Of a stretch of 43,955 nucleotides of DNA, positions 32,356-41,059 are shown in pieces. The stretch is from Lapidilactobacillus luobeiensis. Lineage in GTDB: Bacteria; Bacillota; Bacilli; Lactobacillales; Lactobacillaceae. Below the pieces are notes generated by a model. The model was not told the origin of the DNA and did not search any database. It worked only from the letters and a program-made list of their open reading frames with translations. Positions within the stretch are counted from its first letter, which is position 1; every line of letters begins with the position of its first letter. Position numbers and translations under genes: made by a program. Where the stretch lies: positions 1-43,955 of the forward strand of contig NZ_BROC01000025.1 in NCBI RefSeq assembly GCF_024345205.1, read 5' to 3'.

Positions 32356-34668
32356 TTGACAAAAAATGAGAAATTTATCCGTCAAACGCAAGCGGCGGAA
32401 CAGACACATTTAGATGAGGTGATCGCCAAACTGGGTCGTGCTGAAACGAAAGCACGCAAATCGATCGATCAGGCGAAAAATGATACGCAGTCACTGAATA
32501 AACAATTTAATGAAGAAGTCCATTTAAGTTATGGTAGTGATACGACTAATTTGGAGACGGCGCTATCGATCCGGCAGCAGCAACAAATGCTGCAAGAACG
32601 AGAAAATAGTTGGCAACAATCAGCGCGACAGTTGAACACCTTACAGCGTTTAGCCAAAACGCCTTATTTCGCACGCCTTGATTTTCATGAACACGGTGAG
32701 CCTAGGCGAGAAACGATCTACATCGGTCTCGGCTCTTTTAGCGATGAGCACGATCATTTTTTGATCTACGATTGGCGGGCGCCGATCTCGTCGATCTATT
32801 ATGATGGTAAGTTGGGACAGGTCAGCTATCAAACTCCTGATGGCGAACAGACGGTCAATGTGTTACTGAAGCGCCAGTTTTTGATCAAGGCCGGCGTGAT
32901 CCAGTCAATGTTCGATACAACAGAGACCATTGGTGATCAGATGTTGCTGGAAGTGCTGGGGGAAAAGTCCAGCACACAGATGAAATCGATCGTCACCACG
33001 ATCCAGCAAGAACAGAACAAGATCATTCGTAATGTGGCGGCGGATCTACTCTTTGTTCAAGGCGCGGCCGGCTCCGGAAAAACGTCGGCGATCTTACAGC
33101 GGGTCGCCTTCTTATTGTATCGTTATCGCGGCAAACTCACTGCCAGTCAAGTGGTGATGTTCTCGCCGAATCAATTGTTTAATGACTATATTGAGAACGT
33201 TTTGCCGGAATTGGGCGAACAAAATATGGTGCAGATGACCTATGCGCAATTTATTGGCCGACGCCTGCCCAAAATGACGATCGTTGATCCCGCGGCAAAT
33301 TTCGAAGTGACGCAAACGGCAACCGCCAAGGCCATTTCACGGGTCAAAACCGACCTACGCTTTTTCAAAGCAGTCGCGATCTATGCGCGCCATCTGGAAA
33401 AACGTGATATGCGCTTCAAGGACTTGAGATTCCGAGGCAAGCCTTATTTCAACAAGGAAAAAATCGCGGAGATCTATTATAGTTTCAATGAAAATTATCA
33501 TTTGGCCAACCGAATGGACGCCACGCAAGAGCGTCTGATCCAATTGCTGAATAATAAAGTCGAACCTGAGATCCGCAAGAACTGGGTCGCCAAAGCGGTT
33601 GAGAGTTTAAGCGACGAGCAATTGCAAAGTATGTACGCCAAGGCTGATCAGGAATTTGCCTCTAGTGATGCTGAGTTTAAGTATTTGGCGCGAAAAATCG
33701 TGACCAAAGAATTACAAACAGTCAATCGGGGGATCCGGCGTTTCCGCTTCATCAATAGTCGCACCCAATATTTACACTTTTTGCAACAGGTGCCTTATTT
33801 GATCGATCTGGAAAGTTTCGGAGTCACTAAAGAAGCTTGGGCCGCTGAAGTGGCTCAAGTCCAACAGGATTTTCGCGATAAACGGTTACGCCTCGATGAT
33901 GTGAGTCCTTATTTATATCTGTTCGATCTGATCACCGGCAAGCAAGTCGACCGTAATATCAAGTTTGTTTTCATTGATGAGATCCAGGATTATACACCTT
34001 TTCAGGCCGCTTATTTGCAGGCATCATTCCCGAAAGCTCGCTTCACCATGCTAGGGGACTTGAATCAGGCGATTTTCACTCATGCCACCAGTAGCTCCTT
34101 GCTGAGTCAAGTCCAAAAACTATTCGATCCCGAGAAAACGGAAGTGGTCCAGTTGACCCGCTCATATCGGTCAACGAAACCGATCACGGAATACACGCGG
34201 GCCTTACTGAAAAACGGGCAGAAGATCGACACCTTCGAACGAGCAGGCGATCTGCCGAACATCGTGGTCCGTACTGACGAAGCGGCGCTACAAGCATTGT
34301 TGTTGCGCACCTTACAGGAAAATGATCAGCGCCAACTGACCACCGCGATCATTGCGAAAACCAAACAAGAAAGCCAGAATATCGCCCAATTTTTGAAAAA
34401 GGTAGGTTACAGCGCTACTTTGATCCGTTCGGAAAATCAACGCCTAGCTGCCGGAACGATCATTGTGCCAGCTTATTTAGCCAAAGGTTTGGAGTTCGAT
34501 GCTGTTATTATGTGGAATGCCTCAGCGACCAGTTACCATGACGAAGATGAACGCCAGTTGGTCTACACGATCGCTTCTCGGGCGATGCATCGCTTAACGA
34601 TCCTGGCCCAAGATGAATTATCGCCACTATTGGCCCAAGTGCCGTCAACGCTGTACACAGTTGAATAG
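32356..34668 (+). CDS. helD: HelD-type RNA polymerase-recycling helicase (UvrD-like)
   Basis: The 770-residue protein has a coiled N-terminal arm (about 1-95, rich in Gln/Lys/Glu), a HelD-specific insertion, and a split UvrD-like ATPase: Walker A FVQGAAGSGKTSAIL near 236, Walker B VFIDEIQDYTPFQAAYL near 540, motif IV-V LTRSYRSTKPITEYT and AKGLEFDAVIMW. HelD binds RNA polymerase and removes it from stalled or inactive complexes (known in Bacillus). The start is TTG 32356 with GTGGGGA upstream; no in-frame ATG is near. It is monocistronic. Confidence 0.9.
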   Translation: MTKNEKFIRQTQAAEQTHLDEVIAKLGRAETKARKSIDQAKNDTQSLNKQFNEEVHLSYGSDTTNLETALSIRQQQQMLQERENSWQQSARQLNTLQRLAKTPYFARLDFHEHGEPRRETIYIGLGSFSDEHDHFLIYDWRAPISSIYYDGKLGQVSYQTPDGEQTVNVLLKRQFLIKAGVIQSMFDTTETIGDQMLLEVLGEKSSTQMKSIVTTIQQEQNKIIRNVAADLLFVQGAAGSGKTSAILQRVAFLLYRYRGKLTASQVVMFSPNQLFNDYIENVLPELGEQNMVQMTYAQFIGRRLPKMTIVDPAANFEVTQTATAKAISRVKTDLRFFKAVAIYARHLEKRDMRFKDLRFRGKPYFNKEKIAEIYYSFNENYHLANRMDATQERLIQLLNNKVEPEIRKNWVAKAVESLSDEQLQSMYAKADQEFASSDAEFKYLARKIVTKELQTVNRGIRRFRFINSRTQYLHFLQQVPYLIDLESFGVTKEAWAAEVAQVQQDFRDKRLRLDDVSPYLYLFDLITGKQVDRNIKFVFIDEIQDYTPFQAAYLQASFPKARFTMLGDLNQAIFTHATSSSLLSQVQKLFDPEKTEVVQLTRSYRSTKPITEYTRALLKNGQKIDTFERAGDLPNIVVRTDEAALQALLLRTLQENDQRQLTTAIIAKTKQESQNIAQFLKKVGYSATLIRSENQRLAAGTIIVPAYLAKGLEFDAVIMWNASATSYHDEDERQLVYTIASRAMHRLTILAQDELSPLLAQVPSTLYTVE

Positions 34669-34950
34669 AACTGTCATCCTTTATGCGCCTGACGTGACCA
34701 AACCAGGCGTTAGCACGGTTCCTTGTGTGCTATCGTCATTGATTTGTGTCGCTCAACGGGGATTTTTACAGAAAAATTGCCGGGACCCCTTGGCAAACGC
34801 GATCATTGGTGTAATAGTATGGTTATACTGTATTAATCGTTGTGCAAATGGCGGGCCACTCACGCTGATAAATCGACTATTTCACAACGGTGAAACACCA
34901 GATGATCGAAGAAAAAATAATATAAACTGTTGTCAAGGAGTTATGCAATT
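34669..34950. other. Intergenic region between helD and coaA
   Basis: No gene is seen. Short hairpins CGCCTG...CAGGCG and TAGCAC...GTGCTA (34684-34730) follow helD but lack a T-run. TATACT at about 34834 is a possible -10 for coaA; no matching -35 is found. Confidence 0.35.
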
Positions 34951-35877
34951 ATGGCTTTGCCGGAAAACTATGATTATTTTACGCGGGAACAATGGCGGAA
35001 TTTTCATGGCAAGAATCAATTAAACACAGTCACCAGCGATGAGCTAGCGCAGATCGCCGCTTTGAATGACCGCATTTCACTGACGGACGTGCAGGAGATC
35101 TATGTTCCTTTGCGTCATTTGATCCATGTTTATTTAAGACGATACCATCAATTAGTCGAAGACAAAGCTGATTTTCGCGGTGAGTCCGCGGCGCCGACGC
35201 CATTCTTGATCGGGATCTCCGGCAGTGTCGCCGTGGGTAAAAGCACCACCGCGCGACTGTTGCAATTACTGCTTAGTCGGTCGTTGCCCAATCAAAAAGT
35301 TCAATTGATCACCACTGATGGCTTCCTCTATCCCAACGCAGAGTTAGAACGTCGCGGTATTATGGCGCGCAAGGGTTTTCCGGAAAGCTACGATATGGAA
35401 CATTTGCTGACTTTTTTGGACCAGGTCAAATCCTATCAACCGGGGATCAAAGTGCCACGCTACTCCCATCAAGTTTATGACGTGCTGCCTGACAGTTACG
35501 ATGTGATCGACCGCCCAGATATCTTGATCGTGGAAGGGATCAATGTTTTGCAACTGCCGACCAATCAGCAAATCTACGTCAGCGATTATTTCGATTTCTC
35601 CATTTATGTGGATGCGAAAGCGGCGCTGGTCGAAGAATGGTATTTGCAGCGTTTTGGCGTGCTGTTGGACACGGCCTTGCAGGATCCGCTGAATTACTAC
35701 TACCCTTACGCGATTGGTGACCGTCAATCCGCCTTCACGATGGCGCGGCAGGTTTGGCAAGATGTCAACTTGAAGAATCTCCGCGAGTATATTCTGCCCA
35801 CGCGCAATCGCGCCGACTTGATCCTGCATAAGACCGAACACCATGTGATCGATAAAATCGGTTTGCGCAAGTATTGA
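34951..35877 (+). CDS. coaA: Type I pantothenate kinase CoaA
   Basis: The 308-residue enzyme phosphorylates pantothenate with ATP, the first step of coenzyme A synthesis. Walker A is GSVAVGKST at 91-99, followed by [23 protein letters not shown], the substrate region YSHQVYDV and [12 protein letters not shown] (Walker B). Length and motifs match the prokaryotic type I family. The ATG 34951 has AAGGAG 10 bases upstream; a TTG at 34930 is less suitable. Repeat locus D follows directly; no terminator is visible before it. Confidence 0.95.
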   Translation: MALPENYDYFTREQWRNFHGKNQLNTVTSDELAQIAALNDRISLTDVQEIYVPLRHLIHVYLRRYHQLVEDKADFRGESAAPTPFLIGISGSVAVGKSTTARLLQLLLSRSLPNQKVQLITTDGFLYPNAELERRGIMARKGFPESYDMEHLLTFLDQVKSYQPGIKVPRYSHQVYDVLPDSYDVIDRPDILIVEGINVLQLPTNQQIYVSDYFDFSIYVDAKAALVEEWYLQRFGVLLDTALQDPLNYYYPYAIGDRQSAFTMARQVWQDVNLKNLREYILPTRNRADLILHKTEHHVIDKIGLRKY

Positions 35878-35956
35878 GTGAATCGAGTTGAAAAGAGCTG
35901 CTTCTGTTTTTGATTTCTCGCTTGGTTGCAGAAGTGGTGGGGTGTGGCGCGTGAGC

Positions 35957-36113
35957 GCAACCGGTTCGGGCCATTTGTGCGGCTGGAACGCAGTGGGCAT
36001 CGTTTTGAGCCAATCCGCAAAACCCGCGGCTTGTCTCAAAATCGAGCCTTATTCTAAGCGGTAAACCGCTAAGAATAACGTCACTGCTGAGCCGCATGGC
36101 CCGAACCGGTTGC
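35957..36113 (+). repeat. Structured module D1
   Basis: GCAACCGGTTCGGGCCAT (35957-35974) pairs perfectly with 36096-36113. Compared with A1 and B1 half of the stem differs, and each change is matched on the other arm. Inner hairpins are TTTTGAG...CTCAAAA and TTATTCTAAGCGG-TAAA-CCGCTAAGAATAA (near-perfect). Confidence 0.85.
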
Positions 36114-36489
36114 TGAACAGAATTGAGCATATCTGCAATCGAAGTTGCGTATCTGATGAAGTGCTTTTGCAAGCTAGAGGTCAAACAATCGCCCTTTTAG
36201 GGCGGTACTGCAACACCAACGAATTTGGATTAGAAGTTCGGTACAGTTTGTATTTGTTGGACAGTTTTACCTACTTCCTAGACAATCCTTGGTGAAAACC
36301 GACTGATTCAACTGACTGATCAAGAACTTGCCTTGATTCATCAGGCAGACTGTCTTGGTATCACCAATTTAAAGCTTGTGACCACTAACCACGGTCGTCA
36401 ATTGCGTGGTTCTCCACCAATTGGCCATAGCTTGCCAGTCGGCGTGAGTGCTCAAACGGCTGTTAGAATGTTGAACGGCTGGAGCGGAG

Positions 36490-36616
36490 AAATTCGGGGT
36501 GAGATCGCCGTGTCGTTATTCTTAGCGGCTTTGCCGCTTAGAATAAGGCTCAGCTTTGAGATTCGCGGGCTTCGCGAAGCTCAAAGTGACGCCCACAGCG
36601 AGCTCACCCCGAATTT
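36490..36616 (-). repeat. Structured module D2
   Basis: AAATTCGGGGTGAG (36490-36503) pairs perfectly with 36603-36616. Inner hairpins are TTATTCTTAGCGGC / GCCGCTTAGAATAA (36516-36546, one mismatch) and CTTTGAG...CTCAAAG closed by TTCGCG / CGCGAA. Confidence 0.85.
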
Positions 36617-36717
36617 CGCAGCGCAAGCTGCGGGAACGCTACTTTTACGACTATCCCTATCAACATTATGGCCAAGCTATTTTCACCAAACATTGGCGGA
36701 TATTTTCCCAGCAGTGA

Positions 36718-36746
36718 TTGCTTAACCGCGGGAAAATCGTTATGAT
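36718..36746 (+). promoter_or_regulatory. Promoter of guaA
   Basis: TTGCTT (36718-36723), a 17-base spacer and TATGAT (36741-36746). The leader of about 100 bases has no recognisable purine riboswitch. Confidence 0.65.
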
Positions 36747-36850
36747 AAGAACAGTGACTGGACCCATCAGCGGGGACAGATATTTTCAGAAAACCAGTTG
36801 TTGTGTTAAGCAGAACCAGCATTAAATTCAAAAATTGGAGCGTGACAAAG

Positions 36851-38404
36851 ATGGCGACAGCCGACTTGAAAAGTGTCGACAAAATCATTGTTTTAGATTA
36901 TGGCAGTCAGTATAACCAGTTGATTACACGGCGGATCCGCGAATTCGGCGTTTATTCGGAATTACTGCCGAATACGATCACAGCCGCGGAAGTGAAAGCA
37001 ATCGCGCCTAAGGGGATCATTTTCTCCGGCGGACCGATGAGCGTTTACGATGAAAATGCCTTCAGCGTTGATCCTGAAATTCTCGAATTGGGCATTCCAA
37101 TTTTGGGGATTTGCTACGGCATGCAGCTTTTGGCGTACAAGCTGGGCGGCAAGGTCGAATCTGCAGATAATCGCGAATATGGTAAGGCGCAGATCGAAGT
37201 GACTGATCCGGAAAATGCGCTTTTCAAAGGCTTGCCTACGGAACAGACGGTTTGGATGAGTCATGGCGACTTGGTCAAGGCCGTTCCCGCCGGTTGCCAC
37301 GTGGTTGCCACCAGCAAAAATGCGCCGATCTCAGCGTTTGCTGATGACCAGCGCAAAATTTACGGCATCCAATTCCATGCCGAAGTCCGCAACACCGAAT
37401 ATGGCAACGACATCTTGCGCCACTTCACTTTTGACGTGGTCGGCGCGACGGCGAATTGGTCGATGACTGACTTTATCGACCAACAAATTGCCCAGATTCG
37501 CGCCACCGTTGGTAACAAAAAAGTTCTGCTGGGCCTCTCCGGCGGCGTTGATTCCAGCGTGGTCGGCGTGCTGTTGCACAAGGCGATCGGCGATCAGTTG
37601 ACGAGTATTTTCGTGGATCACGGCTTGTTGCGTAAAGGCGAGGCTGACCAAGTCATGGTCAGCTTGGAAGGCAAGTTCGGCTTGAACATCATCAAAGTCG
37701 ATGCCCGCGAACGCTTCCTCAGCAAGCTGCAGGGCGTTAGTGATCCGGAACAGAAGCGGAAAATCATCGGCAAAGAGTTCATCAAAGTTTTTGACGACGA
37801 AGCGACCAAACTCAACGGCATCGATTTCCTTGCCCAGGGCACCTTGTACACTGATGTGATCGAAAGTGGTACCAGCACCGCCCAAACCATCAAATCCCAT
37901 CATAACGTCGGCGGCTTGCCAGAAGACATGCAATTCCAGCTGATCGAACCATTGCGTACTTTGTTCAAAGACGAAGTACGCGACCTGGGCGAAAAGCTGG
38001 GCATGCCCAGCGACCTAGTTTGGCGCCAACCATTCCCTGGACCTGGCTTGGGCATCCGCGTCATCGGCGAAGTGACCGAGGATAAACTGGCCATCGTCCG
38101 CGATAGCGACTTGATTCTCCGCGAAGAAATCAAAAACGCCGGCCTGGAACGCGAAGTCTGGCAATATTTCACCGTCCTCCCCGGCATCCGCAGCGTCGGC
38201 GTCATGGGCGACGGCCGCACCTACGACTACACCATCGGCATCCGCGCCGTCACCTCGATCGATGGCATGACCGCCGACTTCGCCAAGATCCCCTGGGACG
38301 TGCTCCAAAAAATCTCCGTCCGCATCGTCAACGAAGTCGCCCACGTCAACCGCGTCGTGTACGATATCACCAGCAAGCCACCAGCTACGATCGAGTGGGA
38401 GTGA
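36851..38404 (+). CDS. guaA: GMP synthase (glutamine-hydrolysing)
   Basis: The 517-residue enzyme converts XMP to GMP with glutamine and ATP. The N-terminal class I glutamine amidotransferase has the nucleophile Cys88 in GICYGMQLL and the His-Glu pair in [11 protein letters not shown] (usually HPEV). The ATP-pyrophosphatase domain has the PP-loop LSGGVDSSV, and the C-terminal dimerisation domain ends in the family's conserved [11 protein letters not shown] 36851 is preferred because GGAG lies 10 bases upstream; the frame is open further upstream. The last 400 bases are strikingly C-rich at third positions compared with the start of the gene. The 3' end is a classic integration site for mobile elements, and an integrase remnant lies just downstream. 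Confidence 0.96.
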   Translation: MATADLKSVDKIIVLDYGSQYNQLITRRIREFGVYSELLPNTITAAEVKAIAPKGIIFSGGPMSVYDENAFSVDPEILELGIPILGICYGMQLLAYKLGGKVESADNREYGKAQIEVTDPENALFKGLPTEQTVWMSHGDLVKAVPAGCHVVATSKNAPISAFADDQRKIYGIQFHAEVRNTEYGNDILRHFTFDVVGATANWSMTDFIDQQIAQIRATVGNKKVLLGLSGGVDSSVVGVLLHKAIGDQLTSIFVDHGLLRKGEADQVMVSLEGKFGLNIIKVDARERFLSKLQGVSDPEQKRKIIGKEFIKVFDDEATKLNGIDFLAQGTLYTDVIESGTSTAQTIKSHHNVGGLPEDMQFQLIEPLRTLFKDEVRDLGEKLGMPSDLVWRQPFPGPGLGIRVIGEVTEDKLAIVRDSDLILREEIKNAGLEREVWQYFTVLPGIRSVGVMGDGRTYDYTIGIRAVTSIDGMTADFAKIPWDVLQKISVRIVNEVAHVNRVVYDITSKPPATIEWE

Positions 38405-38429
38405 AAAGATACAATTTCAAACAATAAAG

Positions 38430-38472
38430 AACCTGGCAAAACGTTGATAAATTACGTTTTGCCAGGTTTTTG
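38430..38472 (+). terminator. Rho-independent terminator after guaA
   Basis: The stem AACCTGGCAAAACG / CGTTTTGCCAGGTT (11-base loop) is followed by TTTTTG. Confidence 0.9.
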
Positions 38473-38526
38473 TTTGTCTTGGTTTGCGCTTATTTACGCT
38501 CTTTGGCGATAAAAATACGGTACAAA

Positions 38527-38563
38527 CGGCGGTACAGAATAAAAAAGTCATTTTGTACCGCCG
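38527..38563. repeat. 10-bp inverted repeat at the end of the integrase remnant
   Basis: CGGCGGTACA (38527-38536) and TGTACCGCCG (38554-38563) are perfect inverted copies, and a third GGTACAAA precedes them at 38519. The right arm overlaps the last codons of the integrase frame. It may be an integrase-binding site of the former attachment region or a terminator for the minus strand. Confidence 0.5.
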
Positions 38564-38775
38564 ATTATCCGCAATCGCTTGCCCATATTGGCATACAGCG
38601 ATAAGGACTCGTCTGATGTTTGGCGAGTGTAGTCGGCAGTCATCTGCAAGTTTTTATGTCCTAGCCAGTGCATGACCTCGATATCTGGTGCTTTTGATGC
38701 CATAGCTTGTGTGGCAAAATAGCGATGAAGCGCGGATTGGAATTTCTTACAGAAGAAGTAAATACAATTTCCTCA
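38548..38775 (-). pseudogene. C-terminal remnant of a tyrosine recombinase (integrase)
   Basis: On the minus strand a frame ending at TGA 38548-38550 reads ALHRYFATQAMASKAPDIEV, then MHWLGHKNLQMTADYTRQ and a short tail to GKRLRIIGGTK. These are the catalytic His-x-x-Arg-like region, the HWLGH box and the tyrosine nucleophile (DYTRQ) of phage/ICE integrases. Nothing upstream of about 38775 belongs to an integrase; that is where another frame joins. Only about 75 of an expected 350-400 residues remain, so it is inactive. Position immediately after guaA fits an element that used the guaA 3' end as attachment site. Confidence 0.75.
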
Positions 38776-38906
38776 AGTAACCAGTCTTCAAGTGGGGTTT
38801 CTTTGAGACGTTTCAAATTGCGGTGGTAAATGTTAATACGCTCATTTCTTAGCACTTGTTGCATGTAACGAATAAACATACGGCTTACTTCTTGCTCATT
38901 GCTCAT
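38765..38906 (-). pseudogene. N-terminal remnant of a small element-borne protein (sigma-like)
   Basis: On the minus strand GGAGG precedes ATG 38904-38906, starting MSNEQEVSRMFIRYMQQVLR and continuing RNERINIYHRNLKRLKETPL. This resembles the N-terminal part of small sigma-like regulators carried by Tn916-type conjugative elements, but I am not certain of the family. The frame runs into the integrase remnant out of phase, so the original gene was cut by a deletion that joined it to the integrase. Confidence 0.45.
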
Positions 38907-38984
38907 AATTTGACCTCCATTTTTTTGACTTCGGTAGTACAGACCGATTGGGAAGTGAGAAATGAAACCATTTGCAAAAAAATT

Positions 38985-39027
38985 GCAAAAAAAAGCACCA
39001 GGGCATATTGGTGACGGCCCTGGTGGC
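38985..39027 (-). terminator. Terminator of the minus-strand cargo operon
   Basis: On the minus strand the stem CACCAGGGC / GCCCTGGTG (12-base loop) is followed by CTTTTTTTTGC. Confidence 0.9.
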
Positions 39028-39090
39028 TTTACTTGGTATGTCGATTATTGTCATAGAACATTAGGAGTTTCTTAAACCGTAGAGGATGAT

Positions 39091-39741
39091 TTAGTATACA
39101 GGACGCGGCTCACCTTGAGTTGAAGGGTCAGCAATCCCAATACTCTCGTTTGCGACAAATGATGGATTGCGAACGATTTTGAGCACCACGTCAGCAATGC
39201 TTTGGCGGGAACCGGATACGCCAAGGTAAGGCTCATTTTGATGAGTGATTGTATACTTGATTTCATTACGATCGTTTAGCCACGGTATACGTAAAGTTGT
39301 GTAGGTTATACCAGATTCTGAAAGCATGCGATCAGAATTTCTTGCTGATTTTAGCCCCGCTTTGACGAATTCGTGATTCCACCGGCCAAACTCACCAGGG
39401 ACTTCATTGTAGATTCCCAAGATGTTCGATGAAATAATGCGACTCACGTTGTGTTGCTTCATTGCTTCAAGAACGTTTCGAGTTTTGGCATTATCAACAT
39501 CGTGATCGACGTCAGCAATAAAGACCATATCCTGCCCTGACATTGCGTTCGTCACGTCTTCAGCGGATTCAAGATCCAGATCGATAATCCGTACCCGCGG
39601 ATTATCATTCAATGCTGCAAGGCGCTGGCTATTGCGTAGTCCTAGCGTCAAATCTATATCTTTAAATTCTGGCTCTGATAGAATGCGATGTTCCACAATG
39701 CGAGCAATTTGTCCGTAAGCACCTAAGATAAGTAGTTTCAT
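39091..39741 (-). CDS. NAD(P)-binding protein of the NmrA/atypical SDR group
   Basis: The 216-residue protein begins with a Rossmann motif KLLILGAYGQIARIVEHRIL. It continues DLTLGLRNSQRLAAL and VRIIDLDLESAEDVTNAMSG, typical of NAD(P)H-binding atypical short-chain dehydrogenases. A later YTTLRIPWLNDR matches the family's substrate side. The classical Ser-Tyr-Lys triad is not complete. ATG 39741 has AGGAGG 8 bases upstream; the frame extends 24 codons further without support. It is the last gene of the operon that starts at 42902. Confidence 0.8.
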   Translation of the reverse strand: MKLLILGAYGQIARIVEHRILSEPEFKDIDLTLGLRNSQRLAALNDNPRVRIIDLDLESAEDVTNAMSGQDMVFIADVDHDVDNAKTRNVLEAMKQHNVSRIISSNILGIYNEVPGEFGRWNHEFVKAGLKSARNSDRMLSESGITYTTLRIPWLNDRNEIKYTITHQNEPYLGVSGSRQSIADVVLKIVRNPSFVANESIGIADPSTQGEPRPVY

Positions 39742-39754
39742 AAAATGCCTCCTG

Positions 39755-40174
39755 TTAAATATCCTTGCGCCAAATAAAGTTTGAGTTGCGTTGCTGGATT
39801 TGCCATTTACCATCCAGCTTCACGTAAGTATCAGCGTAGCGGACACCTTCTTGACTAGTCACACCGTCTTTAACCAACACGACCAAGTTATAAGCAATGC
39901 CAGTGGCGTGGGTTTCGTCCTGAAATTCAACGGTTTGTTGACCACTCATGTGAAAGATTGATTCGTAGGCATCCATTGAGCCTGAGAAGGCCTTGTAGAT
40001 TGCTTCTCGCCCCTTAAGACTGAACGTTACCTCACCGCTAGAGATAATGTTGATGACACCGTCAGGGGCAAACAGTGCAACTTGCTTGTCATTTTCTTTG
40101 GTGTCTGCGTAATTGGAAAAGAGATCCACTAATTCCTTGAGTTCTAAACGATCACTGATTTCTTGAGTTATCAT
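39755..40174 (-). CDS. SnoaL/NTF2-like protein (second in operon order from the 3' end)
   Basis: The 139-residue protein has the cone-shaped NTF2 fold pattern: helix ISDRLELKELVDLFSNYADT, then VALFAPDGVINI, then EAIYKAFSGS and QQTVEFQDETHATGIAYNLV, ending GKWQIQQRNSNFIWR. It resembles SnoaL-like domains used as small isomerases or ligand binders. The start ATG 40174 is chosen over 40180 because AGGAG is correctly spaced for it. It lies 10 bases after the aldo/keto reductase gene. Confidence 0.8.
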   Translation of the reverse strand: MITQEISDRLELKELVDLFSNYADTKENDKQVALFAPDGVINIISSGEVTFSLKGREAIYKAFSGSMDAYESIFHMSGQQTVEFQDETHATGIAYNLVVLVKDGVTSQEGVRYADTYVKLDGKWQIQQRNSNFIWRKDI

Positions 40175-40184
40175 ATTCATTCTC

Positions 40185-41039
40185 CTAATCTTCTGGATGC
40201 CAGGCCATAAACTGCGCGGCTTGTTGTTCCAAGGGTACGTTGAAGTAACGTTTATTGCAATCAAGCGCGGCAATTTTTGCCATTTCTAAGTCGGTTAATT
40301 CGAAATCAAACAAGGCAATGTTATCAGACATATGTGCCGGATTAGTTGTCTTAGGGAAGACGATATGACCGACTTGTGTATGCCAGCGCAAGATAATTTG
40401 TGCATTCGACTTGTGATACTTCTTAGCCAATTCTGAAAACAATGTTTCGTTCAATAACTGCGGATCACCATGCCCTAATGGGTACCATGATTCAAGTTTT
40501 GTTCCATAAGGGGCTAGAATTTCCTTCAAGTCGTTCTGTTGAAAATACGGGTGCAGTTCTACTTGCATGATTGCTGGTTTGATCGTCGCTTGCCGGAGTA
40601 CTTCGTCCAGCCGAGCGCCATCGAAATTACTCAACCCGATGGCGCGCACTTTACCTGACCGGACGGCCGCTTCCATCGCTTGCCAGGCACCCATGTAATC
40701 ACCGACTTGTTGATGGAGCAATAACAAGTCGAGGTATGGTGTGTTAAGCCGATCCAACATCTTGTCAATCGCGATCTGCGTTAAATCCTTGCCATACTCA
40801 TGTGGCCACAACTTGCTGGTGATCCAGATGTCCTTGCGCTCGATGCCACTTGTGGCGACAGCTTGTCCAACCCCGCGCTCATTTTGATAAGCGTGGGCGG
40901 TGTCAATGTGTCGATAGCCCATCTTCAAGGCTGCCAATACTGCTTGTCGCGTGTTGTTGTCACCTGAAATTTGATAGACGCCTAGTCCGACTTGTGGAAT
41001 CAGTGTACCGTTGTTGAGTTCAATATTTGGAATTGTCAT
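40185..41039 (-). CDS. Aldo/keto reductase (2,5-diketo-gluconate reductase-like)
   Basis: The 284-residue NADPH-dependent reductase has the family start LNNGTLIPQVGLGVYQI and the catalytic tetrad: Asp and Tyr in RHIDTAHAYQNE, Lys in IWITSKLWPHEYG, His in LDLLLLHQQVGDY. The cofactor site is seen in IVFPKTTNPAHM. It belongs to a different AKR group from the gene at 28431. AGAAGG lies upstream of the ATG. The operon context suggests carbonyl detoxification. Confidence 0.9.
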   Translation of the reverse strand: MTIPNIELNNGTLIPQVGLGVYQISGDNNTRQAVLAALKMGYRHIDTAHAYQNERGVGQAVATSGIERKDIWITSKLWPHEYGKDLTQIAIDKMLDRLNTPYLDLLLLHQQVGDYMGAWQAMEAAVRSGKVRAIGLSNFDGARLDEVLRQATIKPAIMQVELHPYFQQNDLKEILAPYGTKLESWYPLGHGDPQLLNETLFSELAKKYHKSNAQIILRWHTQVGHIVFPKTTNPAHMSDNIALFDFELTDLEMAKIAALDCNKRYFNVPLEQQAAQFMAWHPED

Positions 41040-41059
41040 GTTAATCCTTCTTTCTTTTG

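Larger units (their letters stand above)
35885..36630 (+). repeat. Intergenic structured repeat locus D
   Basis: This locus fills most of the 970-base gap between coaA and guaA. Layout as in locus A: approach segment, module D1 (35957-36113), spacer of about 375 bases, inverted module D2 (36490-36616). The spacer contains a frame (36333-36480) reading TNLKLVTTNHGRQLRG that is matched, with mostly silent changes, in locus C. There is no nested element and the tail is short. Confidence 0.85.

Noticed and set aside
36747-36850. Purine riboswitch upstream of guaA
   Set aside because: The leader is short and has no recognisable three-way junction with the conserved purine aptamer loops.
38940-38966. 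Second attachment site copy: GATTGGGAAGTGAGAA compared with the guaA end GAGTGGGAGTGAAAA
   Set aside because: The match needs a gap and covers about 13 of 16 positions. That is too weak by eye to call a direct repeat flanking an element.
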